From positions 1 to 64,000 of the forward strand of contig NZ_JBFBCI010000043.1 of NCBI RefSeq assembly GCF_040683095.1: a stretch of 64,000 nucleotides of DNA, given 5' to 3'. Below the pieces are notes generated by a model. It was given only the letters and a program-made list of their open reading frames with translations, ran no database searches and was not told the DNA's origin. This document shows, one piece after another, positions 52,954-61,420 of the stretch. The position numbers and the translations under genes are program-made. The DNA is from Sphaerisporangium sp040683095. GTDB taxonomy: Bacteria; Actinomycetota; Actinomycetes; Streptosporangiales; Streptosporangiaceae. Position 1 is the first letter of the stretch; every line of letters begins with the position of its first letter.

Positions 52954-54365
52954 GCCGGGACCTCCTCTTCCTGCGCGCACAGCCATCCGATGAGACCTTC
53001 GACCGCGTCCTTGCAGCTCCCGCAGCCGGTGGTCGCCCTGGTCGCGGCGGTCACGGCGGCCAGGTCGCGCGCGCCCGCCTCCCAGCAGGCGCGGATCCTT
53101 CCCTTGGTCACGTTGTTGCATTCGCACACGCGCGCCGAGTCCGGCATGCGCACGGGCGTGTCGGCGGGCACGGCGCCGTCGTCCAGGCCGGGGAACAGCA
53201 GGCCCGCGGGGTCGCCGGGAAGCGGGCCTCCCCGGTCGTAGAGCTGGGTGAGCGTCCCCACGGTGGGCGCCGCGCCGAGCAGGATCGCGCCGACGAGGCG
53301 TTCGTCCCTGATGACGAGCTTGCGGTAGATGCCGCGGGCCCGGTGGGTAAAGGTGACGACCTCCACGGCGCTGTCGGGGTCCTCGGCCAGGTGCGTCTCG
53401 CCCATGGCCGCGAGCTCGACGCTCCTGGCCTTGAGCCGGGTGACCAGCCGCGACCCGCGGTAGCGCGCGGACGGGCAGGCCCCGGTGATCAGGTCGGCGA
53501 CCACGGCGGCCTGCTCCCAGGCGGGCGCCACCAGGCCGTACACCGTGCCGTCGTGCTGGGCGCACTCGCCGATCGCGTAGATGGCCGGGTCGGAGGTGCG
53601 CAGCCGGTCGTCCACGACGACGCCCCGGCCGACCTCCAGCCCGGCGTCCTCGGCGAGCCCGGTCAGCGGGCGCACCCCGCAGGCCAGGACGACCACGCCG
53701 GCGGGCAGGATCTCGCCGGTGGACAGCTCGACGCCGCCGGCGCGGATCGCGGCGGCCCGCGCGCCGGTCCTGACCGTGACGCCGAGGCCGGCGAGCGCGT
53801 CGCCGAGCACCGCCCCCGCCCCGGCGTCGAGCTGGCGGTCCATCAGGTGGCCGGTGTGATGCAGCAGGGTGACCCGCAGGCCGCGCCCGGAAAGGCCGCG
53901 GGCGGCCTCGACGCCGAGCAGGCCGCCGCCGACCACCACTGCGGTGGTCGCGGTCCTGGCGGCGGCGAGGATCCTGTCGCAGTCGTCCATGGTGCGCAGC
54001 GCGATGGCCCGGCCCGCGCCGGGGATCGGCGGCACGACCGCCTCGCTGCCGGTGGCGAGCGCCAGCACGTCGTAGGGCTCGCGCCGCCCGTCCGCCGTGC
54101 GGACCTCGCGGGCCTCGCGGTCGATGGCGGTGACCGTGACGCCGAGCCGGACGGTCACGCCGTCCCCGGCCTGCGCGGGCAGGCGGACCTGCTCGGGGCT
54201 CGCGGTGCCGGCGAGCACGTTCGACAGCAGCACCCGGTTGTAGGGCCCGCGGGCCTCGGCGCCGATGACCGTGATCGTGATGTGCCTGTTCTCGGGGTCC
54301 CGGGCCCGGACCTCGGAGGCGAGCCGCGAGCCCGCCATGCCGTTCCCCACGACGACGAGCCTCAC
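52950..54365 (-). CDS. nasB: NasB-like FAD/NAD(P)H electron-transfer subunit of nitrate reductase
   Basis: The 471-aa protein has two Rossmann segments (LVVVGNGMAGSRLASEV, TTAVVVGGGLLGVEAARGLSGRG), IYAIGECAQHDG and a C-terminal BFD-like 2Fe-2S domain (VCECNNVTKGRIR and TGCGSCKDAVEGLI). It resembles the N-terminal part of NirB and the NasB subunit of Bacillus. It would pass electrons from NAD(P)H to the catalytic nitrate reductase encoded just upstream. The GTG at 54365 overlaps that gene's stop by 4 bp. Confidence 0.88.
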   Translation of the reverse strand: MRLVVVGNGMAGSRLASEVRARDPENRHITITVIGAEARGPYNRVLLSNVLAGTASPEQVRLPAQAGDGVTVRLGVTVTAIDREAREVRTADGRREPYDVLALATGSEAVVPPIPGAGRAIALRTMDDCDRILAAARTATTAVVVGGGLLGVEAARGLSGRGLRVTLLHHTGHLMDRQLDAGAGAVLGDALAGLGVTVRTGARAAAIRAGGVELSTGEILPAGVVVLACGVRPLTGLAEDAGLEVGRGVVVDDRLRTSDPAIYAIGECAQHDGTVYGLVAPAWEQAAVVADLITGACPSARYRGSRLVTRLKARSVELAAMGETHLAEDPDSAVEVVTFTHRARGIYRKLVIRDERLVGAILLGAAPTVGTLTQLYDRGGPLPGDPAGLLFPGLDDGAVPADTPVRMPDSARVCECNNVTKGRIRACWEAGARDLAAVTAATRATTGCGSCKDAVEGLIGWLCAQEEEVPA

Positions 54366-56554
54366 GGGCGCCGCCCCCGCTCGGCCGCGGAGCCGCCCGG
54401 GGCGTCCGGTTTGTACACCCGCACGGCGCAGACCTTGAACTCCGGCATGCGCGAGACCGGGTCCAGGATGGGGTTGGTGAGACGGTTGACGCCCTCCCAG
54501 TGGAAGGGCATGAAGATCGTGTCGTGCCGGATCGCCGCGCTCACCCGGGCCACGACCTCGGTGGCGCCCCTGCGGCTCTCCACCCGTACCGTGTCCCCGG
54601 CGGCGACGCCCAGGCGGGCGGCCAGGCCGGGGTGCAGCTCGGCGTACGGCTCGGGAGCGGCGTCGTTCAGCGCGCGCACGCGCCGGGTCTGCGCGCCGCT
54701 CTGGTACTGGGCGAGGACGCGGCCGGTGGTCAGGTAGTACGGGTAGTCGTCGTCGACCTCCTCGGCGGGGGGCCGGTGGTCGACCGGGACGAACCGCGCC
54801 CGCCCGTCCGGCGTGGGGAACCGGTCGAGGAACGGGCGGGGCGTGCCGGGGTGGTCCTCGGAGGGGGCGGGCCAGAAGACGCCCGTCTCGGCGGCGATGC
54901 GCTCGTAGGTGATGCCCGCGTAGTCGGCGATCCCTCCCGCGCTGGCGCGGCGCAGCTCGTCGAAGACCACGCCCGGGTCGCCGAAGAAGCCGGGACGGCC
55001 GAGGCGCGCGGCCAGGTCGGCGAGGATCGCGAGGTCGCCGCGCACCCCGTCCGGCGGGGCGAGCGCCTGGCGGCGCAGCAGGACCCTGCCCTCCAGGTTG
55101 GTCATCGTGCCGTGCTCCTCGGCCCACTGGGTCGTGGGCAGCACGACGTCGGCCATCGCGGCGGTCTCCGACAGCACGATGTCGGAGACGACGAGCAGGT
55201 CCAGCGCGGCCAGCCGCCCGGTGACGTGGCCGGACCGCGGCGCCGACACGACCGGGTTGGATCCGAACACCAGCAGCCCCTTCGGGCCGCCGGGGGTGCC
55301 GAGCGCGTCCAGCAGCTCGTACGCCGACCGGCCCGGGCCGGGGAGGTCGGCGGGGTCGACGCCCCACACGCGCGCGACGTGCGCGCGGGCGGCCGGGTCG
55401 TCGATGCGGCGGTAGCCGGGCAGCTGGTCGGCCTTCTGCCCATGCTCGCGCCCGCCCTGGCCGTTGCCCTGGCCGGTGACGCAGCCGTAGCCCGAGCCCG
55501 CGCGGCCGGGCAGGCCGAGCGCGAGCGCGAGGTCGATGAACGCGGTCACGGTGTCGACGCCCTTGGAGTGCTGCTCGGCGCCGCGCGCGGTGAGGATCAT
55601 CGCCGTGCGGGCGGTGCCGAGCAGGCGGACGGCCTCGCGCATGTCCGCGACGGGCACCCCCGTGACGCGTTCGGCCCGCTCTGGCCACCAGGCCGCCACC
55701 GACGCCCGGACCGCCTCGAAGCCGGTGGTGCGGGCGGCGATGTACTCCTCGTCGGCGTACCCCTCGGTGATCGCGATGTGGAGCAGGCCGAGGGCCAGGG
55801 CCAGGTCGGTGCCGGGGGCGAGGCGCAGGTGCAGCACGGCCTGCCGCGCGGTGCGGGTCTCGCGCGGGTCCGCCACGATCAGGGCGCCGCGCAGGTGCCG
55901 CATGAACGGCGGCATGGTCTCGGCGAGGTTGCCGCCGGCGAGCAGCACGGCCTCGGCGCCGGCGATGTCGGTGATCGGGAACGGCAGGCCGCGGTCCATG
56001 CCGAACGCGCGGTTCGCCGCGGCGGCGGCCGAGGACATGCAGAACCGGCCGTTGTAGTCGATCTGGCTGGTGCGCAGGGCGACCCGGGCGAACTTGCCGA
56101 GCTGGTAGGCCTTCTCGTTGGTCAGGCCCCCGCCGCCGAACACCGCGACCGCGTCGGCGCCGTGCCGCTCCTGGATGGCGCGGACGCCGGCCGCGACGCG
56201 GTCCAGGGCTTCGTCCCAGGTCACGGGCACCAGGGGGCCGTCGCGGCGCTCGCGGGCCAGCGGGGTGAGGAGGCGCGCGCCGCCGGTGAGCAGTTCGGCG
56301 GCGGTCCAGCCCTTCTGGCACAGGGCGCCCTCGTTGGCCGGGACGTCCTGCCGGGGCGCCACGGTCACCGCGCCCACTCCCGCGCCCACTCCCGTGCCGT
56401 CGCCCGCCCCCGGCTCCCGCGTGACGTACATCCCGCACTGCAGCGCGCAGTACGGGCAGTGCGTGGCCGCTCCCACGTGCGCGGGCGACATCACAGACGC
56501 CTGCGGGGCAAGTGAGATCGGCATGGATCCGATGGTGCTTTCAAGCCGTTTCAC
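54362..56554 (-). CDS. nasC: Assimilatory nitrate reductase catalytic subunit (molybdopterin)
   Basis: The 730-aa enzyme reduces nitrate to nitrite. The N-terminal 4Fe-4S ligands are in THCPYCALQCGMYV and EGALCQKGWT; between them lies a Gly-rich GDGTGVGAGVGAV insertion. Molybdopterin-domain landmarks include YQLGKFARVALRTSQIDYNGRFCMSS, VTGQGNGQGGREHGQKADQLPGYR and, in the C-terminal dinucleotide-binding domain, YYLTTGRVLAQYQSGAQTRR. No signal peptide is present, as expected for a cytoplasmic assimilatory enzyme. GTG 56554 follows AGGAGG at 11 nt; a later ATG (M11) is possible. It follows narK by 57 bp. Confidence 0.93.
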   Translation of the reverse strand: MKRLESTIGSMPISLAPQASVMSPAHVGAATHCPYCALQCGMYVTREPGAGDGTGVGAGVGAVTVAPRQDVPANEGALCQKGWTAAELLTGGARLLTPLARERRDGPLVPVTWDEALDRVAAGVRAIQERHGADAVAVFGGGGLTNEKAYQLGKFARVALRTSQIDYNGRFCMSSAAAAANRAFGMDRGLPFPITDIAGAEAVLLAGGNLAETMPPFMRHLRGALIVADPRETRTARQAVLHLRLAPGTDLALALGLLHIAITEGYADEEYIAARTTGFEAVRASVAAWWPERAERVTGVPVADMREAVRLLGTARTAMILTARGAEQHSKGVDTVTAFIDLALALGLPGRAGSGYGCVTGQGNGQGGREHGQKADQLPGYRRIDDPAARAHVARVWGVDPADLPGPGRSAYELLDALGTPGGPKGLLVFGSNPVVSAPRSGHVTGRLAALDLLVVSDIVLSETAAMADVVLPTTQWAEEHGTMTNLEGRVLLRRQALAPPDGVRGDLAILADLAARLGRPGFFGDPGVVFDELRRASAGGIADYAGITYERIAAETGVFWPAPSEDHPGTPRPFLDRFPTPDGRARFVPVDHRPPAEEVDDDYPYYLTTGRVLAQYQSGAQTRRVRALNDAAPEPYAELHPGLAARLGVAAGDTVRVESRRGATEVVARVSAAIRHDTIFMPFHWEGVNRLTNPILDPVSRMPEFKVCAVRVYKPDAPGGSAAERGRRP

Positions 56555-56611
56555 CGTTGGGTCCCTCCTGTTACCTCTGTGCTACATCCCGGCCGGGCCG
56601 GAATCCGGGGC

Positions 56612-57970
56612 TCAGACACGGGCCTCGGCCACCCCCGCGGCGGGCCGCGCGCCGGCCGGGCGCAGGTAGCAGAACCAGGTCAGCCCCGCGCAGACGGCGT
56701 AGAAGCCGGCGAACGCCACCAGGGCCGCGCCCGCGCCGCCGGTCGCGGCGATCGAGGTGCCGAAACCGCGGTTGATGAAGAAGCCGCCGAACGCGCCGAC
56801 GGCCGAGATGATCCCGATGGCGGCGGAGCTGTCGCGCTTGCCCGCCGCCACGGCCGCCGCGCGGGCCTTCTCGTCGCCCGGCGGGACGTCCCTGAGCGCC
56901 CTCGCCATGAAGATCGCGGGGATCATCCGGTACGTCGAGCCGTTGCCGACGCCCGTGAGCGCCACCAGCAGAAGGTAGGCGGCGAAGAAGGTCGCGAAGT
57001 GGTGGGCGCCGACGCCGACGCCGACCAGCGCGACCGCGCCCCCCATGGCGGCGAAGTTCGCCAGCGTCACCTTCGACCCGCCGAGGCGGTCGGACAGGAG
57101 CCCGCCGAGCGGCCTGATCAGCGAGCCGACGAGCGCCCCGAGGAAGGCCCACGAGACGGTGGAGGCGTGCTCGGGGAACTGGCTCTTGATGAGCAGCGGG
57201 AAGGCCGTGGTGTAGCCGATGAAGGATCCGAAGGTGCCGATGTAGAGCAGCGACATGATCCAGGTCTGCGCCCTGCCCGCGATCTTCAGCTGCGCGCACG
57301 GGTCGGCCTTGGCCGAGGTGAGGTTGTCCATGAAGAAGAACGCGCCCACCGCCGCGACCACGATGAACGGCACCCAGAACAGCCCGGCCGCCGCCAGGCC
57401 GAAACCGGTGATCACCAGCGGCATGGCCAGTTGCACGGAGCTGACGCCGATGTTGCCGCCCGCCGCGTTCAGGCCGAGCGCCCAGCCCTGCCGGCGCTCG
57501 GGGTAGAAGTAGGTGATGTTGGCCATGCTGGAGGCGAAGTTGCCGCCGCCGAGCCCGGCCGTGGCGGCGATGAGCAGGAATGCCCAGTACGGGGTGCCGG
57601 GGTCGCCGACGGCCACCGCCAGCAGGACGGCCGGCACGAGCAGCAGCAGCGCGCTGACCACGGTCCAGTTGCGGCCGCCGAAGCGGGCGGGCGCGAAGGT
57701 GTAGGGCAGGCGCAGGGCGGATCCGACGAGATTCGGCAGGGACACCAGCCAGAAGAGCTGGTCGGTGGAGAACCGGTGGTCCCCGAGCTTGACCGCGACG
57801 ATGCTCCAGACGGTCCAGAGGGTGAAGCCGAGATGCTCGGCGAGAATCGAGAACGCCAGGTTTCTGCGGGCTGTCCGCTTGCCCCGGCGCTGCCAGAAGT
57901 CCGGATCGTCCGGATTCCAGTCGTTAATCCAGCGGCCTTTCGCCGACGCCGTCGGCATAACCTCGACCAC
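56612..57970 (-). CDS. narK: NarK-family nitrate/nitrite MFS transporter
   Basis: The 452-aa protein has 12 predicted helices. The N-terminal extension GRWINDWNPDDPDFWQRRGK is typical of actinobacterial NarK. The nitrate-signature regions are AGLGGGNFASSMANITYFYPERRQGWALGLNAAGGNIG and the second repeat LVALTGVGNGSTYRMIPAIF. It imports nitrate and/or exports nitrite. It starts at GTG 57970 behind AGGAGGAAAG. As the first gene of the nitrate operon, it lies next to the regulatory region at 57971-58203. Confidence 0.94.
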   Translation of the reverse strand: MVEVMPTASAKGRWINDWNPDDPDFWQRRGKRTARRNLAFSILAEHLGFTLWTVWSIVAVKLGDHRFSTDQLFWLVSLPNLVGSALRLPYTFAPARFGGRNWTVVSALLLLVPAVLLAVAVGDPGTPYWAFLLIAATAGLGGGNFASSMANITYFYPERRQGWALGLNAAGGNIGVSSVQLAMPLVITGFGLAAAGLFWVPFIVVAAVGAFFFMDNLTSAKADPCAQLKIAGRAQTWIMSLLYIGTFGSFIGYTTAFPLLIKSQFPEHASTVSWAFLGALVGSLIRPLGGLLSDRLGGSKVTLANFAAMGGAVALVGVGVGAHHFATFFAAYLLLVALTGVGNGSTYRMIPAIFMARALRDVPPGDEKARAAAVAAGKRDSSAAIGIISAVGAFGGFFINRGFGTSIAATGGAGAALVAFAGFYAVCAGLTWFCYLRPAGARPAAGVAEARV

Positions 57971-58087
57971 GGTCGCTTTCCTCCTATTTCGCTGTTTTCA
58001 GGAGGTTCAGACCGTATCCGCGCTCATCACACCGCCCCGCGACGATGGTTAGATATCGCCGTTACTTCCGACGCACCCTTGAAACAT

Positions 58088-58135
58088 GTGATCCACAGGC
58101 ATCACTGAGGCAACCTGGATTTAACAAAGGTTGCC
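58088..58135. promoter_or_regulatory. Two inverted repeats upstream of narK
   Basis: GTGAT (58088-58092) with ATCAC (58101-58105) and GGCAACC (58109-58115) with GGTTGCC (58129-58135, 13-nt spacer) sit in the 233-bp narK/def divergent region. GCAAC-n6-TTAAC inside the second repeat is only weakly similar to a GlnR half-site pair. They are candidate sites for the nitrate-operon regulator(s); which one is unknown. Confidence 0.5.
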
Positions 58136-58203
58136 GTCAGGCCGATCCGGGAATTCCTCCCGGGAACCGTCCAGCCGACCCGACGACACCCCCTGGAGCG
58201 AGC

Positions 58204-58683
58204 TTGTCCAGCGTCCAGCCGATCAGGCTCTTCGCCGACCCCGTGCTCCGCACCGTGGCCTCCCCGGTCACCGACTTCGACCGATCCCTGCGCGAGCTCG
58301 TCAAGTCCCTGCAGGCCACCACCCGCGCGGGCGCCGGCCGCGCCGGGCTCGCGGCCCCCCAGCTCGGCGTGCCGCTGCGCGTGCTCGTCTTCGAGGTGGA
58401 GGGCAGGTCGGGGCATCTGGTGAACCCCCGCCTTGAGGCGTCCCCGCGCACGATCGTCGCCGACGAGGCGTGCCTGTCGGCGCCCGGCGTGTGGTGGCCG
58501 CTGGAGCGTTCCTACTCGGTCGTCGCCAAAGGGCGCGACATGTACGGCAAGCCGGTGACGATCCGGGCGCTCGGCATGCTGGCCCGGGTGCTGCAGCACG
58601 AGGTCGACCACCTGGACGGCGTGCTGTTCAGCGATCATCTGCCCACCGACGAGCGGGAACGCTTCTTCGCCGCGCTGGCGTAG
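58204..58683 (+). CDS. def: Peptide deformylase
   Basis: The 159-aa enzyme removes the N-terminal formyl group from nascent proteins. Motif 1 is AGLAAPQLGVPLR, motif 2 EACLSAPGVWW and motif 3 LQHEVDHLDGVLF (HExxH); Cys in motif 2 and both His bind the metal. Motif 2 has EACLS instead of the usual EGCLS, a change seen in some secondary deformylases. I chose the TTG at 58204 because GGAGCGAG precedes it and the protein then begins S-S-V-Q-P-I-R-L-F as typical; the frame upstream is not coding in character. It is probably not the only def gene in the genome. Confidence 0.88.
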   Translation: MSSVQPIRLFADPVLRTVASPVTDFDRSLRELVKSLQATTRAGAGRAGLAAPQLGVPLRVLVFEVEGRSGHLVNPRLEASPRTIVADEACLSAPGVWWPLERSYSVVAKGRDMYGKPVTIRALGMLARVLQHEVDHLDGVLFSDHLPTDERERFFAALA

Positions 58684-58813
58684 GTCCGCCCCCGGGCGAG
58701 CGCCTCCGTTTTCTCCGCGCACCATGTCCATTTTTACCGGTCATGCGCGTTCTGTACCAATCTGGGCGGGTAGGGCTGAACCGTCGAAACGGGAGCCGGA
58801 GAAGGAGGCAATC

Positions 58814-59542
58814 GTGGCAGGCGGACTCAAAGTGGCCGTGGCGGTCGCGCTCGGCTACTTCCTCGGCCGGAACCGGAGGTTCAAGCTCGCGATCGCCCTG
58901 GCCGTGGCGGGCGCGACCGGCAGGCTCGGCGGGACGCGCGGCAACCTGCTGGAGCAGGGCATGAAGCTGGTCAGCTCGTCCCCCGAGCTCGAGAAGATCG
59001 TCAACAGCGTCCGCGGCGAGCTGTTCGAGGCGGGCAAGGCCGCCGCCAAGGCCGCGGCGAGCAGGCAGGTCTCCTCGATCAGCGCCAAGCTCCAGGATCG
59101 CGCCGAGTCCCTCCAGCACGCGGCCAACGTCGCGGCCGGGCTGGAGGAGACCGCGACCGGAGCCGCGACCGAGGCGGCGACCGGAGCGGCGGCGACGGCC
59201 ACGGGTGCCGCCAGAGGAGCCGCCAGGACCGCGCGCGGCGGCGTCTCGGGACTGCGGCACCGGGCCACGGGCGGCTACCGGACCGCCAGGGCACGACGCC
59301 CGCGCGGCGAGGAGGAAGGGCCGTACGAGGACCAGTACGGCGAATACGCCGAGTACGAGGAAGAAGAGGACTACGAGGAGCCGCCGCCCCGGGGGTCCGC
59401 GCGCGAGGGCGCCAGGCGGGCACGGGACGTCGGCCTGGAGGACGTGGAGGAGGAAGAAGAGGACGAGAAACCGGCCCCGCGCGGGCGCGTGGTCCGTGAC
59501 CGGCCGTCGCCGCGGTCCCGGCCGGTCCGCCGGAGGGAGTGA
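58814..59542 (+). CDS. gvpY: Gas-vesicle cluster protein GvpY-like
   Basis: The 242-aa protein starts at GTG 58814 behind GAAGGAGG. The N-terminal about 100 residues form helices starting VAGGLKVAVAVALGYFLGRNRRFKLAIALA, followed by Ala-rich and then very acidic/basic low-complexity sequence (EEEEDYEEPPPRGSAREG, EDVEEEEEDEKPAPRG). It matches from memory the position and style of GvpY in actinomycete gvp clusters (order O-A-F-G-Y-Z-J-L-S-K). Its function is unknown. It is the first gene of the cluster here; the genes expected upstream are missing. Confidence 0.7.
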   Translation: MAGGLKVAVAVALGYFLGRNRRFKLAIALAVAGATGRLGGTRGNLLEQGMKLVSSSPELEKIVNSVRGELFEAGKAAAKAAASRQVSSISAKLQDRAESLQHAANVAAGLEETATGAATEAATGAAATATGAARGAARTARGGVSGLRHRATGGYRTARARRPRGEEEGPYEDQYGEYAEYEEEEDYEEPPPRGSAREGARRARDVGLEDVEEEEEDEKPAPRGRVVRDRPSPRSRPVRRRE

Positions 59543-59547
59543 CCGCG

Positions 59548-60264
59548 ATGGCGGACGAGGGCAAGGGGCTGCTGTCCCCGATCAAGCAGCAGATCCGCGG
59601 CCTGGCCGGGCTGGCGGGCAAGATGGCCCTCCGCGCGGTGCGGCGCAAGGTGGAGGAGACCACCAGGCGGCTCACCGGCTTCGCCGAGGGCGACGACTTC
59701 CGCACGATCGGCCGGCTCGCCGGCGCCGAGGGCGGCACGGGCCGCCTCAAGGGCCTCGCGGAGATGGCGTTCGGCGGCCTGAAGAGGCGGCTCGGATTCG
59801 GCAAGCGCAAGCTGAAGCTCTCCACCATCGCCGAGACCATGGACATCGGCGCGCCGATCCGGCTGGTCTACAACGTCTGGACCCAGTTCGAGGACTGGCC
59901 CACCTTCACCAAGAAGCTGGAGAAGGTCGTCCAGGACAGCGACGAGAAGCTGACCTGGCAGGCGCAGATCTTCCTTCCCCGCCGGACGTGGGAGTCCACG
60001 ATCATCGAGCAGGAGCCGGACGACAAGATCGTCTGGCGTTCGAAGGCCGCCAAGGGGTACGTCGACGGGTCGGTCACCTTCCACGAGCTCGCGCCCGCGA
60101 TGACCCGGGTGCTGATGGTGCTCGAATACCACCCCAAGGGCTTCATCGAGCACATCGGCAACCTGTGGCGCGCGCCGGGCCGCCGGGCGCGCCTGGAGTT
60201 CAAGCACGCTCCGGGGGCGACCTGGGCGACATCCTGGAGCGGGTGCTCGACCGCGGCGTGGTGA
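59548..60264 (+). CDS. gvpZ: GvpZ-like SRPBCC protein, C-terminus replaced by out-of-frame sequence
   Basis: The frame gives 238 aa from ATG 59548 (GGAGGGAG upstream). A helical N-terminal region (IKQQIRGLAGLAGKMALRAVRRKVEET) precedes a START/SRPBCC (polyketide cyclase-like) domain: IGAPIRLVYNVWTQFEDWPTFTKKLE, LTWQAQIFLPRRTWESTIIEQEPDDKIVWRS, VTFHELAPAMTRVLMVLEYHPKGFIEHIGNLWR. After RRARLEFKH (about 60205) the reading becomes APGATWATSWSGCSTAAW and stops, while the other frame at the same DNA reads GvpJ. The normal acidic GvpZ tail is missing, so the gene appears truncated by a deletion into gvpJ. Confidence 0.75.
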   Translation: MADEGKGLLSPIKQQIRGLAGLAGKMALRAVRRKVEETTRRLTGFAEGDDFRTIGRLAGAEGGTGRLKGLAEMAFGGLKRRLGFGKRKLKLSTIAETMDIGAPIRLVYNVWTQFEDWPTFTKKLEKVVQDSDEKLTWQAQIFLPRRTWESTIIEQEPDDKIVWRSKAAKGYVDGSVTFHELAPAMTRVLMVLEYHPKGFIEHIGNLWRAPGRRARLEFKHAPGATWATSWSGCSTAAW

Positions 60265-60566
60265 TCGTCGGCGACATCCGCGTCAACCTCCTCGACATCG
60301 AGCTGCTCACCATCAAGCTGCGGCTGCTGATCGCCTCGGTCAACACCGCGCGCGAGCTGGGCATCGACTGGTGGGAGCACGACCCGTGGCTCAGCTCCAA
60401 GGACCGCGACCTGATCGAGGAGAACCGCAGGCTGCGCCGCCGGCTCGCCGCCGTCAAGGAGGACGAGGAGGAGCGCCCGCGCATCGAGGGGCCGCGCCGG
60501 GCGGCCTGCGACGAGCGGGCCCGCGAGGCGGAACGGGCGTACGACCGGGAGCGCCGCCGTGAGTGA
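60243..60566 (+). pseudogene. gvpJ: GvpJ (GvpA-family) without a proper start
   Basis: The frame reads SGGDLGDILERVLDRGVVIV then GDIRVNLLDIELLTIKLRLL and DWWEHDPWLSSKDRDLIEEN, clearly actinomycete GvpJ, with a charged C-terminal coiled coil. But upstream of SGGDLGDILE (60209) the frame enters gvpZ sequence and no ATG or GTG precedes the conserved helix. The first usable codons are GTG 60243 (inside VLDRG) or GTG 60261, which overlaps the gvpZ stop as GTGA. Both would remove the first conserved helix. If translated at all it would make a shortened minor shell protein; loss of function is likely. Confidence 0.7.
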
Positions 60567-60616
60567 CGTCAAGGGCCACGCCGCGACGCGCCCGGCCGCC
60601 GGGGAGGAGGATCACC

Positions 60617-61420
60617 GTGGCTGACAGCGCGACGTACCTGTACGCGATCACCCGGGAGAAGGACCGGGCCCGCCCGGAGCGGCTCGCCGGCCTGGCGGGC
60701 GTGGCCGGGGCGCCGGTCCGCGCGGTGGCGCACGCCGGCCTGGTCGCCTACGTGAGCACCGTGCCGCTGGCGGAGTTCGGCGAGGAACCCCTGCGGCGCT
60801 CGCTGGAGGACCTGGACTGGGTGGGCGAGACGGCCCGCGCCCACCACCGCGTCGTGGAGGCGATCGCCATGGACGCGGCGACCGCGCCGGTGCGGCTGGT
60901 CACGGTGTACAGCGGCGAGGCGCAGGTCCGCGCGATGCTGGAGCGCAGGCACGACGACTTCGTCAAGGTGCTCAAGCAGGTGGCCGGGAGGCACGAGTGG
61001 GGCGTCAAGGTGTACGCCCACCCCGCGCGCCCCGCCTCCCCCGCCGGCGCTCAGGCCGCCGAGCCCTCCGGCGCCGGGCCGGGAACGGCCTACCTGCGGC
61101 GGCGCAGGGACAGCCTGCGCAGCCGCGACGAGGCGTGGCGGGAGGCCGCCGAGCGCGCCGAGCACATCCACGAGGCCCTGGCGGACGTCGCGGCGGCGGC
61201 CCGCCGGCACCGGCCGCAGGACCCGCAGTTGTCCGGCCGCGAGGACTGGATGCTGCTCAACGGCGCCTACCTCGTCGACGAGGACCGGCGCGGGGAGTTC
61301 GCGGCCGCGGTCGAGGGCCTGAGAGAGCCGGGCATCGACGTCGAGGTCACCGGCCCCTGGGCGCCGTACTCGTTCGCCGCCCTGGAGTTCGCGGGCCCGG
61401 AGGGTCACGATGGCGGCTGA
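60617..61420 (+). CDS. gvpL: Gas vesicle protein GvpL/GvpF family
   Basis: The 267-aa protein starts at GTG 60617 directly behind GGGGAGGAGG. It has the two-domain GvpF/L layout: TYLYAITREKDRA and GAPVRAVAHAGLVAYVSTVPLAEFGEE, then VVEAIAMDAATAPVRLVTVYSGEAQVRAMLERRHDDFVKVL, and later DWMLLNGAYLVDEDRRGEFAAAVEGLREPGIDVEVTGPWAPYSFAAL. The family helps nucleate or assemble gas vesicles. This copy looks intact. It overlaps gvpS by 11 bp. Confidence 0.88.
   Translation: MADSATYLYAITREKDRARPERLAGLAGVAGAPVRAVAHAGLVAYVSTVPLAEFGEEPLRRSLEDLDWVGETARAHHRVVEAIAMDAATAPVRLVTVYSGEAQVRAMLERRHDDFVKVLKQVAGRHEWGVKVYAHPARPASPAGAQAAEPSGAGPGTAYLRRRRDSLRSRDEAWREAAERAEHIHEALADVAAAARRHRPQDPQLSGREDWMLLNGAYLVDEDRRGEFAAAVEGLREPGIDVEVTGPWAPYSFAALEFAGPEGHDGG

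Noticed and set aside
54500..56515. 671-codon plus-strand frame opposite nasC
   Set aside because: Antisense to a molybdopterin enzyme with all expected motifs; a shadow only.
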